A stretch of DNA of 64,000 nt from Oscillospiraceae bacterium (GTDB taxonomy: Bacteria > Bacillota > Clostridia > Oscillospirales > Ruminococcaceae): assembly GCA_900768125.1 (NCBI GenBank), contig CAAGBS010000014.1, positions 18,663-82,662 on the forward strand. Direction: 5' to 3'. Under the pieces are notes generated by a model, which was given only the letters and a program-made list of their open reading frames with translations, was not told the DNA's origin and did no database searches. Made by a program: the position numbers and the translations under genes. Of the stretch, positions 8,629 through 17,356 are shown piece after piece. Position 1 is the first letter of the stretch. Every line of letters starts with the position of its first letter.

Positions 8629-9507
8629 ATGATAAAGAGCATGACAGGCTTCGGCAGAGGTCATCAGGTACTTAACGGCAGGGATATCACCGTGGAGATA
8701 CGCGCGGTGAATCACCGGTATTACGAGTTCAGCTCACGTCTTCCGCGCAGCCTTGGTTACATCGAGGAGAAGCTGAAAAGCCTTCTTCAGGGCAGGATAA
8801 GCCGCGGCAAGGTGGAAATATCCGTGCTGGTGAGCAATGTTGAAGCAGCAGACGAGAAAATAACCATCAATAAGGAAATAGTAAAGGACTACGTTGAAGC
8901 GCTGCGCTCCGTTAAGGAGGAGTATTCGCTGAACGACGACCTTTCGCTGTCCGATATCCTGCGTATCCCTGACGCATTCACCGTAGTAAAGACCGAGACT
9001 GACGAGGAACAGCTGTGGGCTGACGTGAAGTCGGTCGCCGAGGAAGCGCTGGAGCACTTCATCGCCATGCGTGAAGCCGAGGGCGAGCGCATGAAGCAGG
9101 ATATAATGTCCAGGCTGGACAGGATAGAGGAGTGGGTCGGCATAGTCGAAACGCGCTCCCCGCAGGTGGTCGAGGACTACCGCAGGCGGCTCTACGATAA
9201 GATGTGTGAGGTGCTCAACTCCACGAATATAGACGAGAACCGCATACTCATGGAAGCCGGGATTTTCTCCGAAAAGACCGCCGTTGACGAGGAAACGGTG
9301 CGCCTTCGCAGCCACATCGCACAGTTCCGCACTATGCTGGCTTCCGGCGAGCCTGTCGGCAGAAAGCTGGATTTTCTGGTGCAGGAGATGAACCGCGAGA
9401 CCAACACCATAGGCTCCAAGGTGCAGGACATCGAGGTAACGCGCATAGTCGTTGACCAGAAGAGCGAAATAGAAAAGATACGCGAGCAGATCCAGAACAT
9501 CGAATAA
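8629..9507 (+). CDS. yicC: YicC/YloC family endoribonuclease
   Basis: The 292-residue protein starts with the hallmark MIKSMTGFGRG and has the IRAVNHRYYEFSSRLP motif, ending in the DUF1732 region (DFLVQEMNRETNTIGSK...QKSEIEKIREQIQNIE). YicC proteins are widely conserved, of standard length near 290, and act as endoribonucleases in RNA turnover. It follows the YnbB-like gene closely with GAAAGGAC as ribosome binding site. Confidence 0.96.
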   Translation: MIKSMTGFGRGHQVLNGRDITVEIRAVNHRYYEFSSRLPRSLGYIEEKLKSLLQGRISRGKVEISVLVSNVEAADEKITINKEIVKDYVEALRSVKEEYSLNDDLSLSDILRIPDAFTVVKTETDEEQLWADVKSVAEEALEHFIAMREAEGERMKQDIMSRLDRIEEWVGIVETRSPQVVEDYRRRLYDKMCEVLNSTNIDENRILMEAGIFSEKTAVDEETVRLRSHIAQFRTMLASGEPVGRKLDFLVQEMNRETNTIGSKVQDIEVTRIVVDQKSEIEKIREQIQNIE

Positions 9508-9570
9508 CGCAGACCCCGGGAGGCTCGGCTTTCCGGGGATATCTGCATATTTCCGTCCATCGCGCAGCGC

Positions 9571-9599
9571 TTGACAAAAACGGCGCGTTGGGCTATAAT
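9571..9599 (+). promoter_or_regulatory. Sigma-A promoter of metA
   Basis: Perfect consensus TTGACA (9571-9576), 17-bp spacer and TATAAT (9594-9599). The leader to the metA ATG at 9642 is only about 35 nt, too short for a SAM riboswitch or T-box. Confidence 0.9.
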
Positions 9600-9641
9600 A
9601 GATACATATATTAAGAGAATCGCAATGGGAAAGGATTAAAA

Positions 9642-10559
9642 ATGCCAGTAAAAATAGCCGATGGACTGCCCGCGCAGTCGATACTTGAAAACGAGCATAT
9701 ATTCATCATGACGGAGCACCGCGCGCTCCATCAGGATATTCGTCCGCTGAAGATAGGCATACTGAACCTCATGCCGACAAAGGTCGCAACTGAAACTCAG
9801 ATACTCCGCAGCCTGTCCAACACACCGCTGCAGATAGAGGTAACGCTTGTCCAGACATCCACCTACACCAGCAAGAACACCTCAAGCGAACACCTGCTGA
9901 ACTTCTACAAGACCTTCGATGAAATAAAGGACCTGAATTTCGACGGCTTCATAATCACCGGCGCCCCCGTGGAGCACCTCCCGTTCGATGAGGTGGACTA
10001 CTGGGACGAGATGTGCAGGATCATGGAGTGGACGAAGACCCATGTGCATTCCACGTTCCATATCTGCTGGGCGGCTCAGGCGGCGCTGTACTACCACTAC
10101 GGCATTCCGAAGTACCCGCTTCCCGAGAAGCTTTCCGGCGTGTTCAGGCACACGCTGCTCACCCCAAAGTCCAGACTGTTCCGCGGCTTCGACAGCGAGT
10201 TCTGGGCGCCGCATTCCCGCCACACCGAGGTGCGCCGCGAGGATATCGAGAAAGTCCCGCAGCTGAAAGTAATGGCGGTGTCGGACGAGGCGGGAGTGTA
10301 CGCGGTCTGCAGCGAGGACAGCAGGCAGTTCTTCATAACCGGGCATTCCGAGTATGATGTGGACACCCTGGCGCTGGAATACAAGCGCGACCTCGAAAAG
10401 GGACTTGACCCGAAGATTCCCGCGCACTATTTCCCGGACGACGACCCCACGAAGCAGCCCGTGATGAAGTGGCGGGCGCACTCCACGCTCATCTACACCA
10501 ACTGGCTGAACTATTTTGTTTACCAGACTACTCCGTTTGATATTTCTGAAAAAATATAG
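9642..10559 (+). CDS. metA: Homoserine O-acyltransferase MetA, predicted acetyl-CoA type
   Basis: The 305-residue protein is a full-length MetA (homoserine O-acyltransferase), the first committed step of methionine synthesis. The catalytic triad is visible as Cys142 ([10 protein letters not shown]), His235 and Glu237 (TGHSEYD). Residue 111 is Glu (TGAPVEHLP). In characterised MetA enzymes Glu111 goes with acetyl-CoA use and Gly111 (as in E. coli) with succinyl-CoA, so O-acetylhomoserine is the predicted product. Transcribed from its own promoter as a single gene. Confidence 0.95.
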   Translation: MPVKIADGLPAQSILENEHIFIMTEHRALHQDIRPLKIGILNLMPTKVATETQILRSLSNTPLQIEVTLVQTSTYTSKNTSSEHLLNFYKTFDEIKDLNFDGFIITGAPVEHLPFDEVDYWDEMCRIMEWTKTHVHSTFHICWAAQAALYYHYGIPKYPLPEKLSGVFRHTLLTPKSRLFRGFDSEFWAPHSRHTEVRREDIEKVPQLKVMAVSDEAGVYAVCSEDSRQFFITGHSEYDVDTLALEYKRDLEKGLDPKIPAHYFPDDDPTKQPVMKWRAHSTLIYTNWLNYFVYQTTPFDISEKI

Positions 10560-10568
10560 CAAAAACGG

Positions 10569-10597
10569 TTGCATTTATCTTCCGGTTATGATATAAT
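10569..10597 (+). promoter_or_regulatory. Sigma-A promoter of the zinc-ribbon membrane protein gene
   Basis: TTGCAT (10569-10574), 17 bp, TATAAT (10592-10597), followed by the ATG at 10649. Confidence 0.75.
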
Positions 10598-10648
10598 TTG
10601 TATCAGGAACGGTATTAGTACCGAAAAACAACGAAACGAGGTATTGCT

Positions 10649-11500
10649 ATGTACGATCTTTACGCAGCGCTTAGCGGCGGTCTTATCGCCAATTTCCTTG
10701 TGCTACTGCTGGGACTTATCCTCTCTGTCGGAGGCGCTGTCCTGCTTTACTGGAAGGTGTTTTCCCCCAAGGTCAAGGACCCGAACGCAGGCAAATTCGC
10801 AAAGTACGCCAACGGTCAGCGTTTTCTTCCGCTGGCGGTGGTCAAGGTGGCTTATTACACGCTGGCGATGTTCCTGGTTTTTGTCGGAATTTCCAAGTGC
10901 ATAACTACCATCGACGGCTTTGTTGCTATACTTGAATATGCAGTCGTAGGCAATGTTGTTCTGCGCATTCTGTACGAGACTGTTCTCGCAGCAAGAAAGA
11001 ACGCGGGTCTTGACACCGACAACAACACCGCCGAAGAACCCAGGGAAAGCCAGGCTATGTTCGAGCCGAAGATCCCTGCTGTGCCTTATCAGCAGCCGCA
11101 GCAGACCGTACAGCCGCAGTTTCGGCCGCAGAGCCAGCCGATGAATTACTATCAGCCGGTTCAACCGGTACCCGCACCTCAGCCGGTACCCGCGCCCGCG
11201 CCTGTACCCCAGCCGGTACCTACGCCCGCGCCTGTACCTCAGCCGACACCCACGCCCGCGCCTGTACCCCAGCCGGCACCCACGCCCGCGCCCGTACCCC
11301 AGCCAGTATCTACTCCCGCGCCCGTACCCCAGCCGGTACCTACTCCCGTGTCCGTACCTCAGCCGGCACCCGCACCCGCGACTGTACCTCAGCCCGGATC
11401 TGCACCGCAGGAAGCGGCGGAGATCCCCTGCCCGCACTGCGCGAAGCTTCTGAAAGTCGGAGCAAGATTCTGCCCCTACTGCGGGAAGCCCATCGCCTGA
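10649..11500 (+). CDS. Membrane protein with proline-rich repeats and C-terminal zinc ribbon
   Basis: The 283-residue protein has hydrophobic segments at about residues 12-33 and 68-110, then a linker. A Pro/Val/Ala repeat region (about residues 172-250) is made of ten-residue PVPQPVPTPA-like units. The C-terminal zinc ribbon has two Cys pairs (CPHC near residue 263, CPYC near 277). The repeats are encoded by 30-bp tandem units. The N-terminal membrane part and the zinc ribbon suggest a membrane-anchored scaffold; I recognise no named family and assign no function. Confidence 0.85.
   Translation: MYDLYAALSGGLIANFLVLLLGLILSVGGAVLLYWKVFSPKVKDPNAGKFAKYANGQRFLPLAVVKVAYYTLAMFLVFVGISKCITTIDGFVAILEYAVVGNVVLRILYETVLAARKNAGLDTDNNTAEEPRESQAMFEPKIPAVPYQQPQQTVQPQFRPQSQPMNYYQPVQPVPAPQPVPAPAPVPQPVPTPAPVPQPTPTPAPVPQPAPTPAPVPQPVSTPAPVPQPVPTPVSVPQPAPAPATVPQPGSAPQEAAEIPCPHCAKLLKVGARFCPYCGKPIA
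11161..11400 (+). repeat. 30-bp tandem repeats coding for PVPQPVPTPA units
   Basis: About eight imperfect 30-bp units (core CCTGTACCCCAGCCGGTACC) lie inside the open frame of the gene at 10649. Changes are mostly synonymous or Pro/Ala/Val swaps, so the array is a coding minisatellite and may vary in copy number between strains. Confidence 0.85.
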
Positions 11501-11520
11501 GAACTACTACATATATACTT

Positions 11521-11543
11521 CGGGGCTGTGATACTCAGCCCCG
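11521..11543 (+). terminator. Hairpin after the zinc-ribbon protein gene
   Basis: CGGGGCTG and CAGCCCCG form an 8-bp stem with a 7-nt loop. The T-tract downstream is poor, so termination may be partial. Confidence 0.45.
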
Positions 11544-11566
11544 ATATCATTTCCAGGAGTTAAAGC

Positions 11567-12541
11567 ATGACCGAGATAACAGTAAACAAAAACGACGCCG
11601 GACAGCGCGCTGACCGGTTCCTGAGCAAGGCATACCCGAACCTGTCGCTTCCGCTTATCTGCAAGCTGATGAGGAAGAAGCGCATAAAGCTGAACGGCGC
11701 GAAAACTGAACCAAATGTCAAGCTAAACGAGGGCGATGTGTTCCGCTTTTACCTCAGCGATGAACTTCTTGACACCGGCGGCAGGGAAAAGACCGCCGAT
11801 TTCCGGGACGTGCCGCCCGACATCGACATCATATACGAAGACGAAAATATCCTGCTGTGCGACAAGCCGGTGGGAATGGTGGTACACGAGGACAACGACA
11901 ACACCTCCGACACGCTGATAAACCGCATTAAATGCTACCTCTGGAAGCAGGGCGAATACGACCCGGACAGCGAAAAGAGCTTTGTTCCGGCGCTGTGCAA
12001 CCGCATCGACCGCAACACCGGGGGAATAGTCATCGCGGCGAAGAACGCGGAATCCCTCCGGGTGCTCAACCAGAAGGTGCGCGACAGGGAGCTTGTGAAG
12101 CTGTACCTCTGCGTGGTGCAGGGGACGCTCCCGAAGCGCGCGGATACGCTCACCGCCTACCTCGAGAAGCTACCGGACGAGAACCGCGTGATAGTCACCG
12201 ACAGGAAAACGCCGCAGAACCGCACTATACTCACAAAATACCGCGTGCTCGAACAGCGCGGGGAGCAGTCCCTGCTGGAGGTGGACCTGCTCACCGGGCG
12301 CACTCACCAGATACGCGCGCATTTTGCGCATATAGGTCACCAGCTGCTCGGGGACGGGAAGTATGGCAGCAACAAAATCAACAAAGCGCTCGGCTACGAC
12401 GTTCAGGCGCTGTATTCCTACAAGCTGCGCTTCGAATTCACCACCCCGGCGGACTGCCTGCAGTATCTCGACCACAGGGAATTTTCCGTTGCAGACCCGC
12501 GGAAGATATGGTTCGTGAAGAAGTTCCACGGCGATGAATGA
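11567..12541 (+). CDS. RluA-family 23S rRNA pseudouridine synthase
   Basis: The 324-residue protein has an N-terminal S4 RNA-binding domain (residues about 10-65: RADRFLSKAYPNLSLPLICKL, then KRIKLNGAKTEPNVKLNEGD). The RluA catalytic domain follows, with the HRLDRxTSG-type motif seen as NRIDRNTGGI (catalytic Asp about residue 148) and the LLTGRTHQIRAHFAHIGH motif near residue 240. This is the layout of RluC/RluD-like enzymes that isomerise uridines in large-subunit rRNA. Which position it modifies cannot be told from the sequence. Ribosome binding site CAGGAG. Confidence 0.93.
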   Translation: MTEITVNKNDAGQRADRFLSKAYPNLSLPLICKLMRKKRIKLNGAKTEPNVKLNEGDVFRFYLSDELLDTGGREKTADFRDVPPDIDIIYEDENILLCDKPVGMVVHEDNDNTSDTLINRIKCYLWKQGEYDPDSEKSFVPALCNRIDRNTGGIVIAAKNAESLRVLNQKVRDRELVKLYLCVVQGTLPKRADTLTAYLEKLPDENRVIVTDRKTPQNRTILTKYRVLEQRGEQSLLEVDLLTGRTHQIRAHFAHIGHQLLGDGKYGSNKINKALGYDVQALYSYKLRFEFTTPADCLQYLDHREFSVADPRKIWFVKKFHGDE

Positions 12542-12618
12542 GTGCTGATTTCGGCGAAATGCACAAAAAAATGCGGCTTTTTTTTAAGAAAGTCTGCAAT
12601 TAATTTTCCGCAAACATC

Positions 12619-12647
12619 TTGATAAAATCAGGGATTTTTAGTATAAT
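12619..12647 (+). promoter_or_regulatory. Sigma-A promoter of gap
   Basis: TTGATA (12619-12624), 17 bp, TATAAT (12642-12647), then a leader of about 80 nt to the gap start. Confidence 0.8.
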
Positions 12648-12730
12648 AAATATGTAATGATATACCCAATGGGTGTGTCTGCTGCTTCGCCAGTCGGAGC
12701 AAATAATTATTTCTCAGGAGGAATATTCCA

Positions 12731-13771
12731 ATGGCAGATGTTAAAGTTGCAATTAACGGCTTTGGCCGTATCGGACGCCTTGCGTTCAGACAGATGTTCG
12801 GTGCTAAGGGCTACGATGTAGTAGCTATCAACGACCTGACCAAGCCCTCTATGCTTGCTCAGCTCCTTAAGTACGATACCGCTCAGGGCGGCTACTGCGG
12901 CAAGATCGGTGAGAACCTTCACACCGTTACCGCTGATGATGAGAAGGGTACCATCACTGTTGACGGCAAGACCCTGACCATCTACGCTGAGAAGGACGCT
13001 AAGGATCTTCCTTGGGGCAAGATCGGCGTTGACGTTGTTCTCGAGTGCACCGGTTTCTACTGCTCTAAGGACAAGTCCCAGGCTCACATCGACGCTGGCG
13101 CTAAGAAGGTAGTTATCTCTGCTCCTGCAGGCAACGACCTCAAGACCATCGTTTTCTCCGTTAACGAGAAGACCCTGTCCGCTGAAGACAAGATCATTTC
13201 TGCTGCTTCCTGCACCACCAACTGCCTCGCTCCTATGGCTAAGGCACTGAACGATTATGCTCCTATCCAGTCCGGTATCATGAGCACTATCCACGCTTAC
13301 ACCGGCGACCAGATGATCCTCGATGGTCCTCACAGAAAGGGCGACCTCAGAAGAGCAAGAGCTGGCGCAGCTAACATCGTTCCGAACTCCACCGGTGCTG
13401 CTAAGGCAATCGGTCTGGTTATCCCTGAGCTGAACGGCAAGCTCATCGGTTCTGCTCAGCGTGTTCCTGTTCCCACAGGTTCCACCACTATCCTTACCGC
13501 TGTTGTTAAGGGCGCAGACGTTACCAAGGAAGGCATCAACGCTGCAATGAAGGCTGCTGCTTCCGAGTCCTTCGGCTACAACGAGGATCAGATCGTTTCT
13601 TCCGATGTTATCGGCATGAGATTCGGCTCCCTGTTCGATGCTACTCAGACAATGGTAGCTAAGATCGCTGACGATCTCTATGAGGTTCAGGTTGTTTCCT
13701 GGTATGACAACGAGAACTCCTACACCTCTCAGATGGTAAGAACCATCAAGTACTTCGCAGAGCTCAAGTAA
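12731..13771 (+). CDS. gap: Glyceraldehyde-3-phosphate dehydrogenase
   Basis: The 346-residue protein is a complete GAPDH. It has the NAD-binding [13 protein letters not shown] motif at the N-terminus, the active-site [12 protein letters not shown] with catalytic Cys161, and the conserved [12 protein letters not shown] near the C-terminus. It converts glyceraldehyde-3-phosphate to 1,3-bisphosphoglycerate in glycolysis. Codon use is strongly biased to GCT, GTT and AAG, unlike the GC-ending neighbours, a sign of very high expression. A strong AGGAGG site precedes the ATG; a dedicated promoter and terminator make it a single-gene unit. Confidence 0.98.
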   Translation: MADVKVAINGFGRIGRLAFRQMFGAKGYDVVAINDLTKPSMLAQLLKYDTAQGGYCGKIGENLHTVTADDEKGTITVDGKTLTIYAEKDAKDLPWGKIGVDVVLECTGFYCSKDKSQAHIDAGAKKVVISAPAGNDLKTIVFSVNEKTLSAEDKIISAASCTTNCLAPMAKALNDYAPIQSGIMSTIHAYTGDQMILDGPHRKGDLRRARAGAANIVPNSTGAAKAIGLVIPELNGKLIGSAQRVPVPTGSTTILTAVVKGADVTKEGINAAMKAAASESFGYNEDQIVSSDVIGMRFGSLFDATQTMVAKIADDLYEVQVVSWYDNENSYTSQMVRTIKYFAELK

Positions 13772-13794
13772 TTGTAACTCACAAAGTGCATATG

Positions 13795-13824
13795 CTCCCC
13801 TCGGTCAGCCGGGGGGAGTTTTTT
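13795..13824 (+). terminator. Intrinsic terminator of gap
   Basis: CTCCCC and GGGGAG arms with a G+C-rich top are followed by TTTTTT (13819-13824). Confidence 0.88.
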
Positions 13825-13880
13825 ATGTCCCGATAAGAAGAACTTTGTTGTCAATTCTGAAGATCAACGTGGAAAAGTGG

Positions 13881-13914
13881 AAAAAAATTCCCCCGCAGTA
13901 CTACTGCGGGGGAA
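13881..13914 (-). terminator. Intrinsic terminator of the solute-binding protein genes
   Basis: Read on the minus strand, TTCCCCCGCAGTA and its complement form a 12-bp stem followed by a run of seven Ts. It ends the operon of the two binding lipoproteins. Confidence 0.88.
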
Positions 13915-13936
13915 AACTGTAGTTACTTTTAAACTA

Positions 13937-15460
13937 TCATGCGAGCGAGTACTCAGCAACGATAGCGTCTGCTATCGGGGAAAATTCAGCGGAAGTCTGA
14001 GTCCAGGAAGCACCGTTCTCTACAACGTCCATAACAACGGTTGCAAGCTGGTTCTGGAAGTCAGTTGTGAAGCCGTAAGCGTCCTCAGTGATGAACTGGA
14101 AGTTTGCGGGGTCGCACATCTCTCTCCAGAGGTCATACTCCTGCTCACCCCATGTGATCTGCCACTTTTCCTTGCCTACGTTGCTGCCCTTTTCGAAGTA
14201 GATCTTCTCAGGCTGGCAGTGATCCTTCTTTACCTGCGCCTGGATAACCGGGTCAACATCGTACGCTCTGTTGAGGTTGATGAACTCGATAGCGCCGTCT
14301 ATGTTCTTAGCACCCTTGGGAACGAGGTAGCCGAAGGTGTCGTAGCCCTGGTAGTAAGCGTCAGCCTGTGAATCTCTCGGGAACGGAACAAATGCGAAAT
14401 CAGAAACGGTATCGAAGATGTCGTTGTCAACGCCCTTGGGGTTCTGGAGCTGCTCTGTAGCTGCGATGTAGGTCCACTCAGGCTCCATGCAGAGGAACAG
14501 GAGTCTGTCGCACTCAGTTGCGAATGTCTGCGGAGAAACCCAGTCGCCAAGCTGCTTAGCGTAGGAAACGCCGTCGCGGCAGAGCGTCTCGATGAACTGC
14601 ATTGCTCTTGTTACGTTCGGGTTACCGAGGTTGTTTGTGATAACGCCGGTGGGCTGTGTATCAATGAGGGAAGTACCGGTGGTGAGGATAAATGCGTCAA
14701 CTGTTGTATCGGTAGCGTAGAAGCCGATGTTGTCATCGTCCTTGTCGCAGAACTGGGTCATTATGTCACGCCAAGCGTCCCATGTCCACTCTCCGTTCTT
14801 GTACAGCTCGTAGGGGTCGGGGAGGTCGTTCTCCTCGATGGTCTTCTTGCTGTAGTTGAGCGCGAAGGAAGTGGTGATACGGTGCGGATAGTAATAGTGC
14901 TTGCCGTCCCAGGAGTAGGACTCAGCAACGTCTTTCATCTCGCTCCACAGTGGAGAGTCGATGTCGATCTTGCCGTCCAGCGGTTCAAACAGGTTCTTGG
15001 AAACATTGCCCGGGTAGAGCATCGCGGACTTCTCAACGATGTCGGGGGAGTCGTCAGCGGCGATCTGGTTGGACAGCTTCTCAAAGAAAGCGGAGCCGGA
15101 GGGTGTGCTGGTGTACTCGATCTTGCCGCCGAACAGGTCGGACTGGAAGATGAGGCACTGCTCTGTGCCCTTCTGGTCAGCAGTGATATCATAATAACCG
15201 AGGTACTTCAGCGTGCCTGCATTGCCGGAGGGCTGATACAGGGAGGTGTCGAACTCCTTGGTGTCCTTGTCGGTTAGGTCGAGTGCGTCGTTGGGGTCGG
15301 TCGTGGTGGAAGCGGAAGTAGTGGTGGTAACTGCTGCGGGCGCCGCAACTGAGTTGCTTCCGGAGGTGCCGGAAGTGGGGGTCTCATCATCACATGCAGT
15401 AAGACCAGCGACCATAGCCGCTGCCATTCCACAGGCGAGGAGTCTTTTTGCTGTATTCAT
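13937..15460 (-). CDS. Extracellular solute-binding lipoprotein (ABC sugar type), copy 1
   Basis: The 507-residue protein has a lipoprotein signal peptide with lipobox LTAC (Cys23) and a Ser/Thr/Ala-rich linker. The body is typical of family-1 extracellular solute-binding proteins (NEWTWDAWRD-type motif, here GEWTWDAWRDIMTQF; conserved FGYLVPKGAKNIDGAIEFINL). Such proteins capture sugars or oligosaccharides outside the cell for ABC import. It is closely related along its whole length to the gene at 15556-17070 just upstream in the same direction, so the two arose by tandem duplication. No permease gene is nearby. Ribosome binding site AGGAGG. Confidence 0.9.
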   Translation of the reverse strand: MNTAKRLLACGMAAAMVAGLTACDDETPTSGTSGSNSVAAPAAVTTTTSASTTTDPNDALDLTDKDTKEFDTSLYQPSGNAGTLKYLGYYDITADQKGTEQCLIFQSDLFGGKIEYTSTPSGSAFFEKLSNQIAADDSPDIVEKSAMLYPGNVSKNLFEPLDGKIDIDSPLWSEMKDVAESYSWDGKHYYYPHRITTSFALNYSKKTIEENDLPDPYELYKNGEWTWDAWRDIMTQFCDKDDDNIGFYATDTTVDAFILTTGTSLIDTQPTGVITNNLGNPNVTRAMQFIETLCRDGVSYAKQLGDWVSPQTFATECDRLLFLCMEPEWTYIAATEQLQNPKGVDNDIFDTVSDFAFVPFPRDSQADAYYQGYDTFGYLVPKGAKNIDGAIEFINLNRAYDVDPVIQAQVKKDHCQPEKIYFEKGSNVGKEKWQITWGEQEYDLWREMCDPANFQFITEDAYGFTTDFQNQLATVVMDVVENGASWTQTSAEFSPIADAIVAEYSLA

Positions 15461-15555
15461 TTTTTGGTTCCTCCTTAATGAAATCGAAATGAATATTTCC
15501 TTAGAACGCGGGGCGTTCCGAGGGGGTATAATATCCGGAAAACCGGAGTATTAGC

Positions 15556-17070
15556 TTAGCTCAGGAACGGCTGTATAGTGCCGTCCGCAACGGGTGAGAA
15601 CTCTGCGCTTGTCTTCGCCCAGGATTCTCCGCGCTCAATAACGCCCATCAGCAGTTCGCCGATCTGGTCGGTGAAGTCGGTGGAGAAGCCCTCAGCGTCC
15701 TCGTTGATGAATGTGAAGTTGGAGGGGTCGCACATCTCGCGCCAGAGGTCGTACTCTCGCTCGCCCCACTTCATCTGCCACTTCTCAGAGCCTGCGTACT
15801 TGCCCTTTTCGAAGTAGATCTTTTCGGGGTTGATGTGGTCCTCGCGCACCTTTGCCTGGATCGCAGGGTCGATGTCGTACATTCTGTTTAGGTTGATGAA
15901 CTCTATCGCGCCGTCGATGTTCTTGGCGCCCTTGGGTACGAGATATCCGAACGTGTCGTACTCGGTGTAGTACTGGTCGGCAACGGGGTCCCTCGGGAAC
16001 GGAACGAACGAGAACTCGGAAACGGTGTCGAAGATATCGTCGTCAACTCCGGGTTTATTCTGGAGATTTTCGGTCTCGGCTATGTAGGTCCATTCCGGCT
16101 CGGTGCAGGTGAACAGAATGTTGTTGCACGCGGTTGAGAACACCTGCGGTGATACCCAGTCGCCGTAGGACTTGTCGTAGGTCAGTCCGTCGCGGCAGAG
16201 ACCCTCAAGGAACGTCATCGCGCGGGAAACGTCCGAGGAGAGGATATTGTTTGTGATGGTGCCGTCCGGCTGAACGTCGATGAGCGTTGTGCCGGTGGTG
16301 GCGATGAAGCTCGTTATGGTGTGGTTTGTGGTGTAGAATCCAACGTGAGCGTCGTCCTTGTCGCAGAACTCTATCATCATGTCGCGCCATGCGTCCCAGG
16401 TCCATTCGCCGGCTCTGTACAGGTCGTAGGGGTCGGTGAGATCGTTCTCAGCGATGGTCTGCTTGCTGTAGTTTAGCGCGTAGAGCGTGCTGGTGCGGTG
16501 CGGGTAGTAGTAATGCTTGTTTTTCCAGCTGAAATCCTCGACAACGCCTGCGATATCCTGCCACAGCGGGCTGGTGAGGTCTATCTTCCCGTCCAGCGGC
16601 TCGAAAAGGTTCTTGGAAACGTTGCCCGGGCGCAGCATGGCGTCCTTGGTGACGATATCCGGAGAATCGTCGCTGGCGATGAGGTTCGCGAGCTTGTCGT
16701 AGAACGCAGCGCCGAAAGGCACGCTGGTGTAGTCGATGGTGCCGCCGTATACATCGGACTGGAATATCAGGCACTGCTCAGTGCCCTTTTGGTCGGAGGT
16801 GATGTCGTAGAATCCCAGATATTTCAGCGTTCCGGCGTGACCGCTGGGGGGCGCGAGCGAGGTGTCAAGCTCTTTGTTCTCCTTGTCGGTCATGTCGAGA
16901 CCCGCGTTGGGGTCGGTGGTGGTGGAAGCCTGGGTTGATGTGGTGGCAGCGGGTGCGTCCGGTGCGTTGGAGCCTGAAGCGGAGTTCGGGGCTTCGTCAT
17001 CGCATGCGGTCAGACCAAGCAGCATAGCCGCGGTCATCGCGCACGCCAGAGATTTCTTTAATGCTGGCAT
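15556..17070 (-). CDS. Extracellular solute-binding lipoprotein (ABC sugar type), copy 2
   Basis: The 504-residue protein has a signal peptide with lipobox LTAC and the same domain as its downstream paralogue, including GEWTWDAWRDMMIEF and FGYLVPKGAKNIDGAIEFINLNR. The two differ by many substitutions, mostly in surface and linker parts, so they may have different ligand ranges. It is the first gene of the pair, with the AraC-type gene divergent across a 286-bp AT-rich gap. A dedicated permease is missing, so it probably feeds a transporter encoded elsewhere, or acts as a sugar sensor. Confidence 0.9.
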   Translation of the reverse strand: MPALKKSLACAMTAAMLLGLTACDDEAPNSASGSNAPDAPAATTSTQASTTTDPNAGLDMTDKENKELDTSLAPPSGHAGTLKYLGFYDITSDQKGTEQCLIFQSDVYGGTIDYTSVPFGAAFYDKLANLIASDDSPDIVTKDAMLRPGNVSKNLFEPLDGKIDLTSPLWQDIAGVVEDFSWKNKHYYYPHRTSTLYALNYSKQTIAENDLTDPYDLYRAGEWTWDAWRDMMIEFCDKDDAHVGFYTTNHTITSFIATTGTTLIDVQPDGTITNNILSSDVSRAMTFLEGLCRDGLTYDKSYGDWVSPQVFSTACNNILFTCTEPEWTYIAETENLQNKPGVDDDIFDTVSEFSFVPFPRDPVADQYYTEYDTFGYLVPKGAKNIDGAIEFINLNRMYDIDPAIQAKVREDHINPEKIYFEKGKYAGSEKWQMKWGEREYDLWREMCDPSNFTFINEDAEGFSTDFTDQIGELLMGVIERGESWAKTSAEFSPVADGTIQPFLS

Positions 17071-17270
17071 TTTTTCTCCCTTTTCTCAAATTGAAAATCT
17101 TTTGTGCAAAAAATAGGATAAACCGCACTGTAATACAGTTTTCAGGCAATTTACTTAAATTAGCCTAGTCAAAACCCACAACATGTAATCGTTTGCTTTG
17201 TTGAACATACACAAATATTTTTGCCAATTCTGTTTAATATTATTATATTCTCTATAATCGATTTGAACAA

Positions 17271-17299
17271 TTGACAATATTCCCGATTTATATTATAAT
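17271..17299 (+). promoter_or_regulatory. Sigma-A promoter of the AraC-type regulator
   Basis: Consensus TTGACA (17271-17276), 17 bp, TATAAT (17294-17299) in the AT-rich gap between the divergent genes. Confidence 0.82.
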
Positions 17300-17356
17300 A
17301 TTCCCAAGGGGTATTTTTTCAGGCGCAGGTCTAGTAAATCAACAGGAGGTGGGCAG

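Noticed and set aside
9600..9641. SAM riboswitch or T-box before metA
   Set aside because: The leader after the promoter is only about 35 nt.
11161..11400. CRISPR-like or regulatory direct repeats
   Set aside because: The 30-bp units are contiguous without spacers and code for Pro-rich protein in an open frame.
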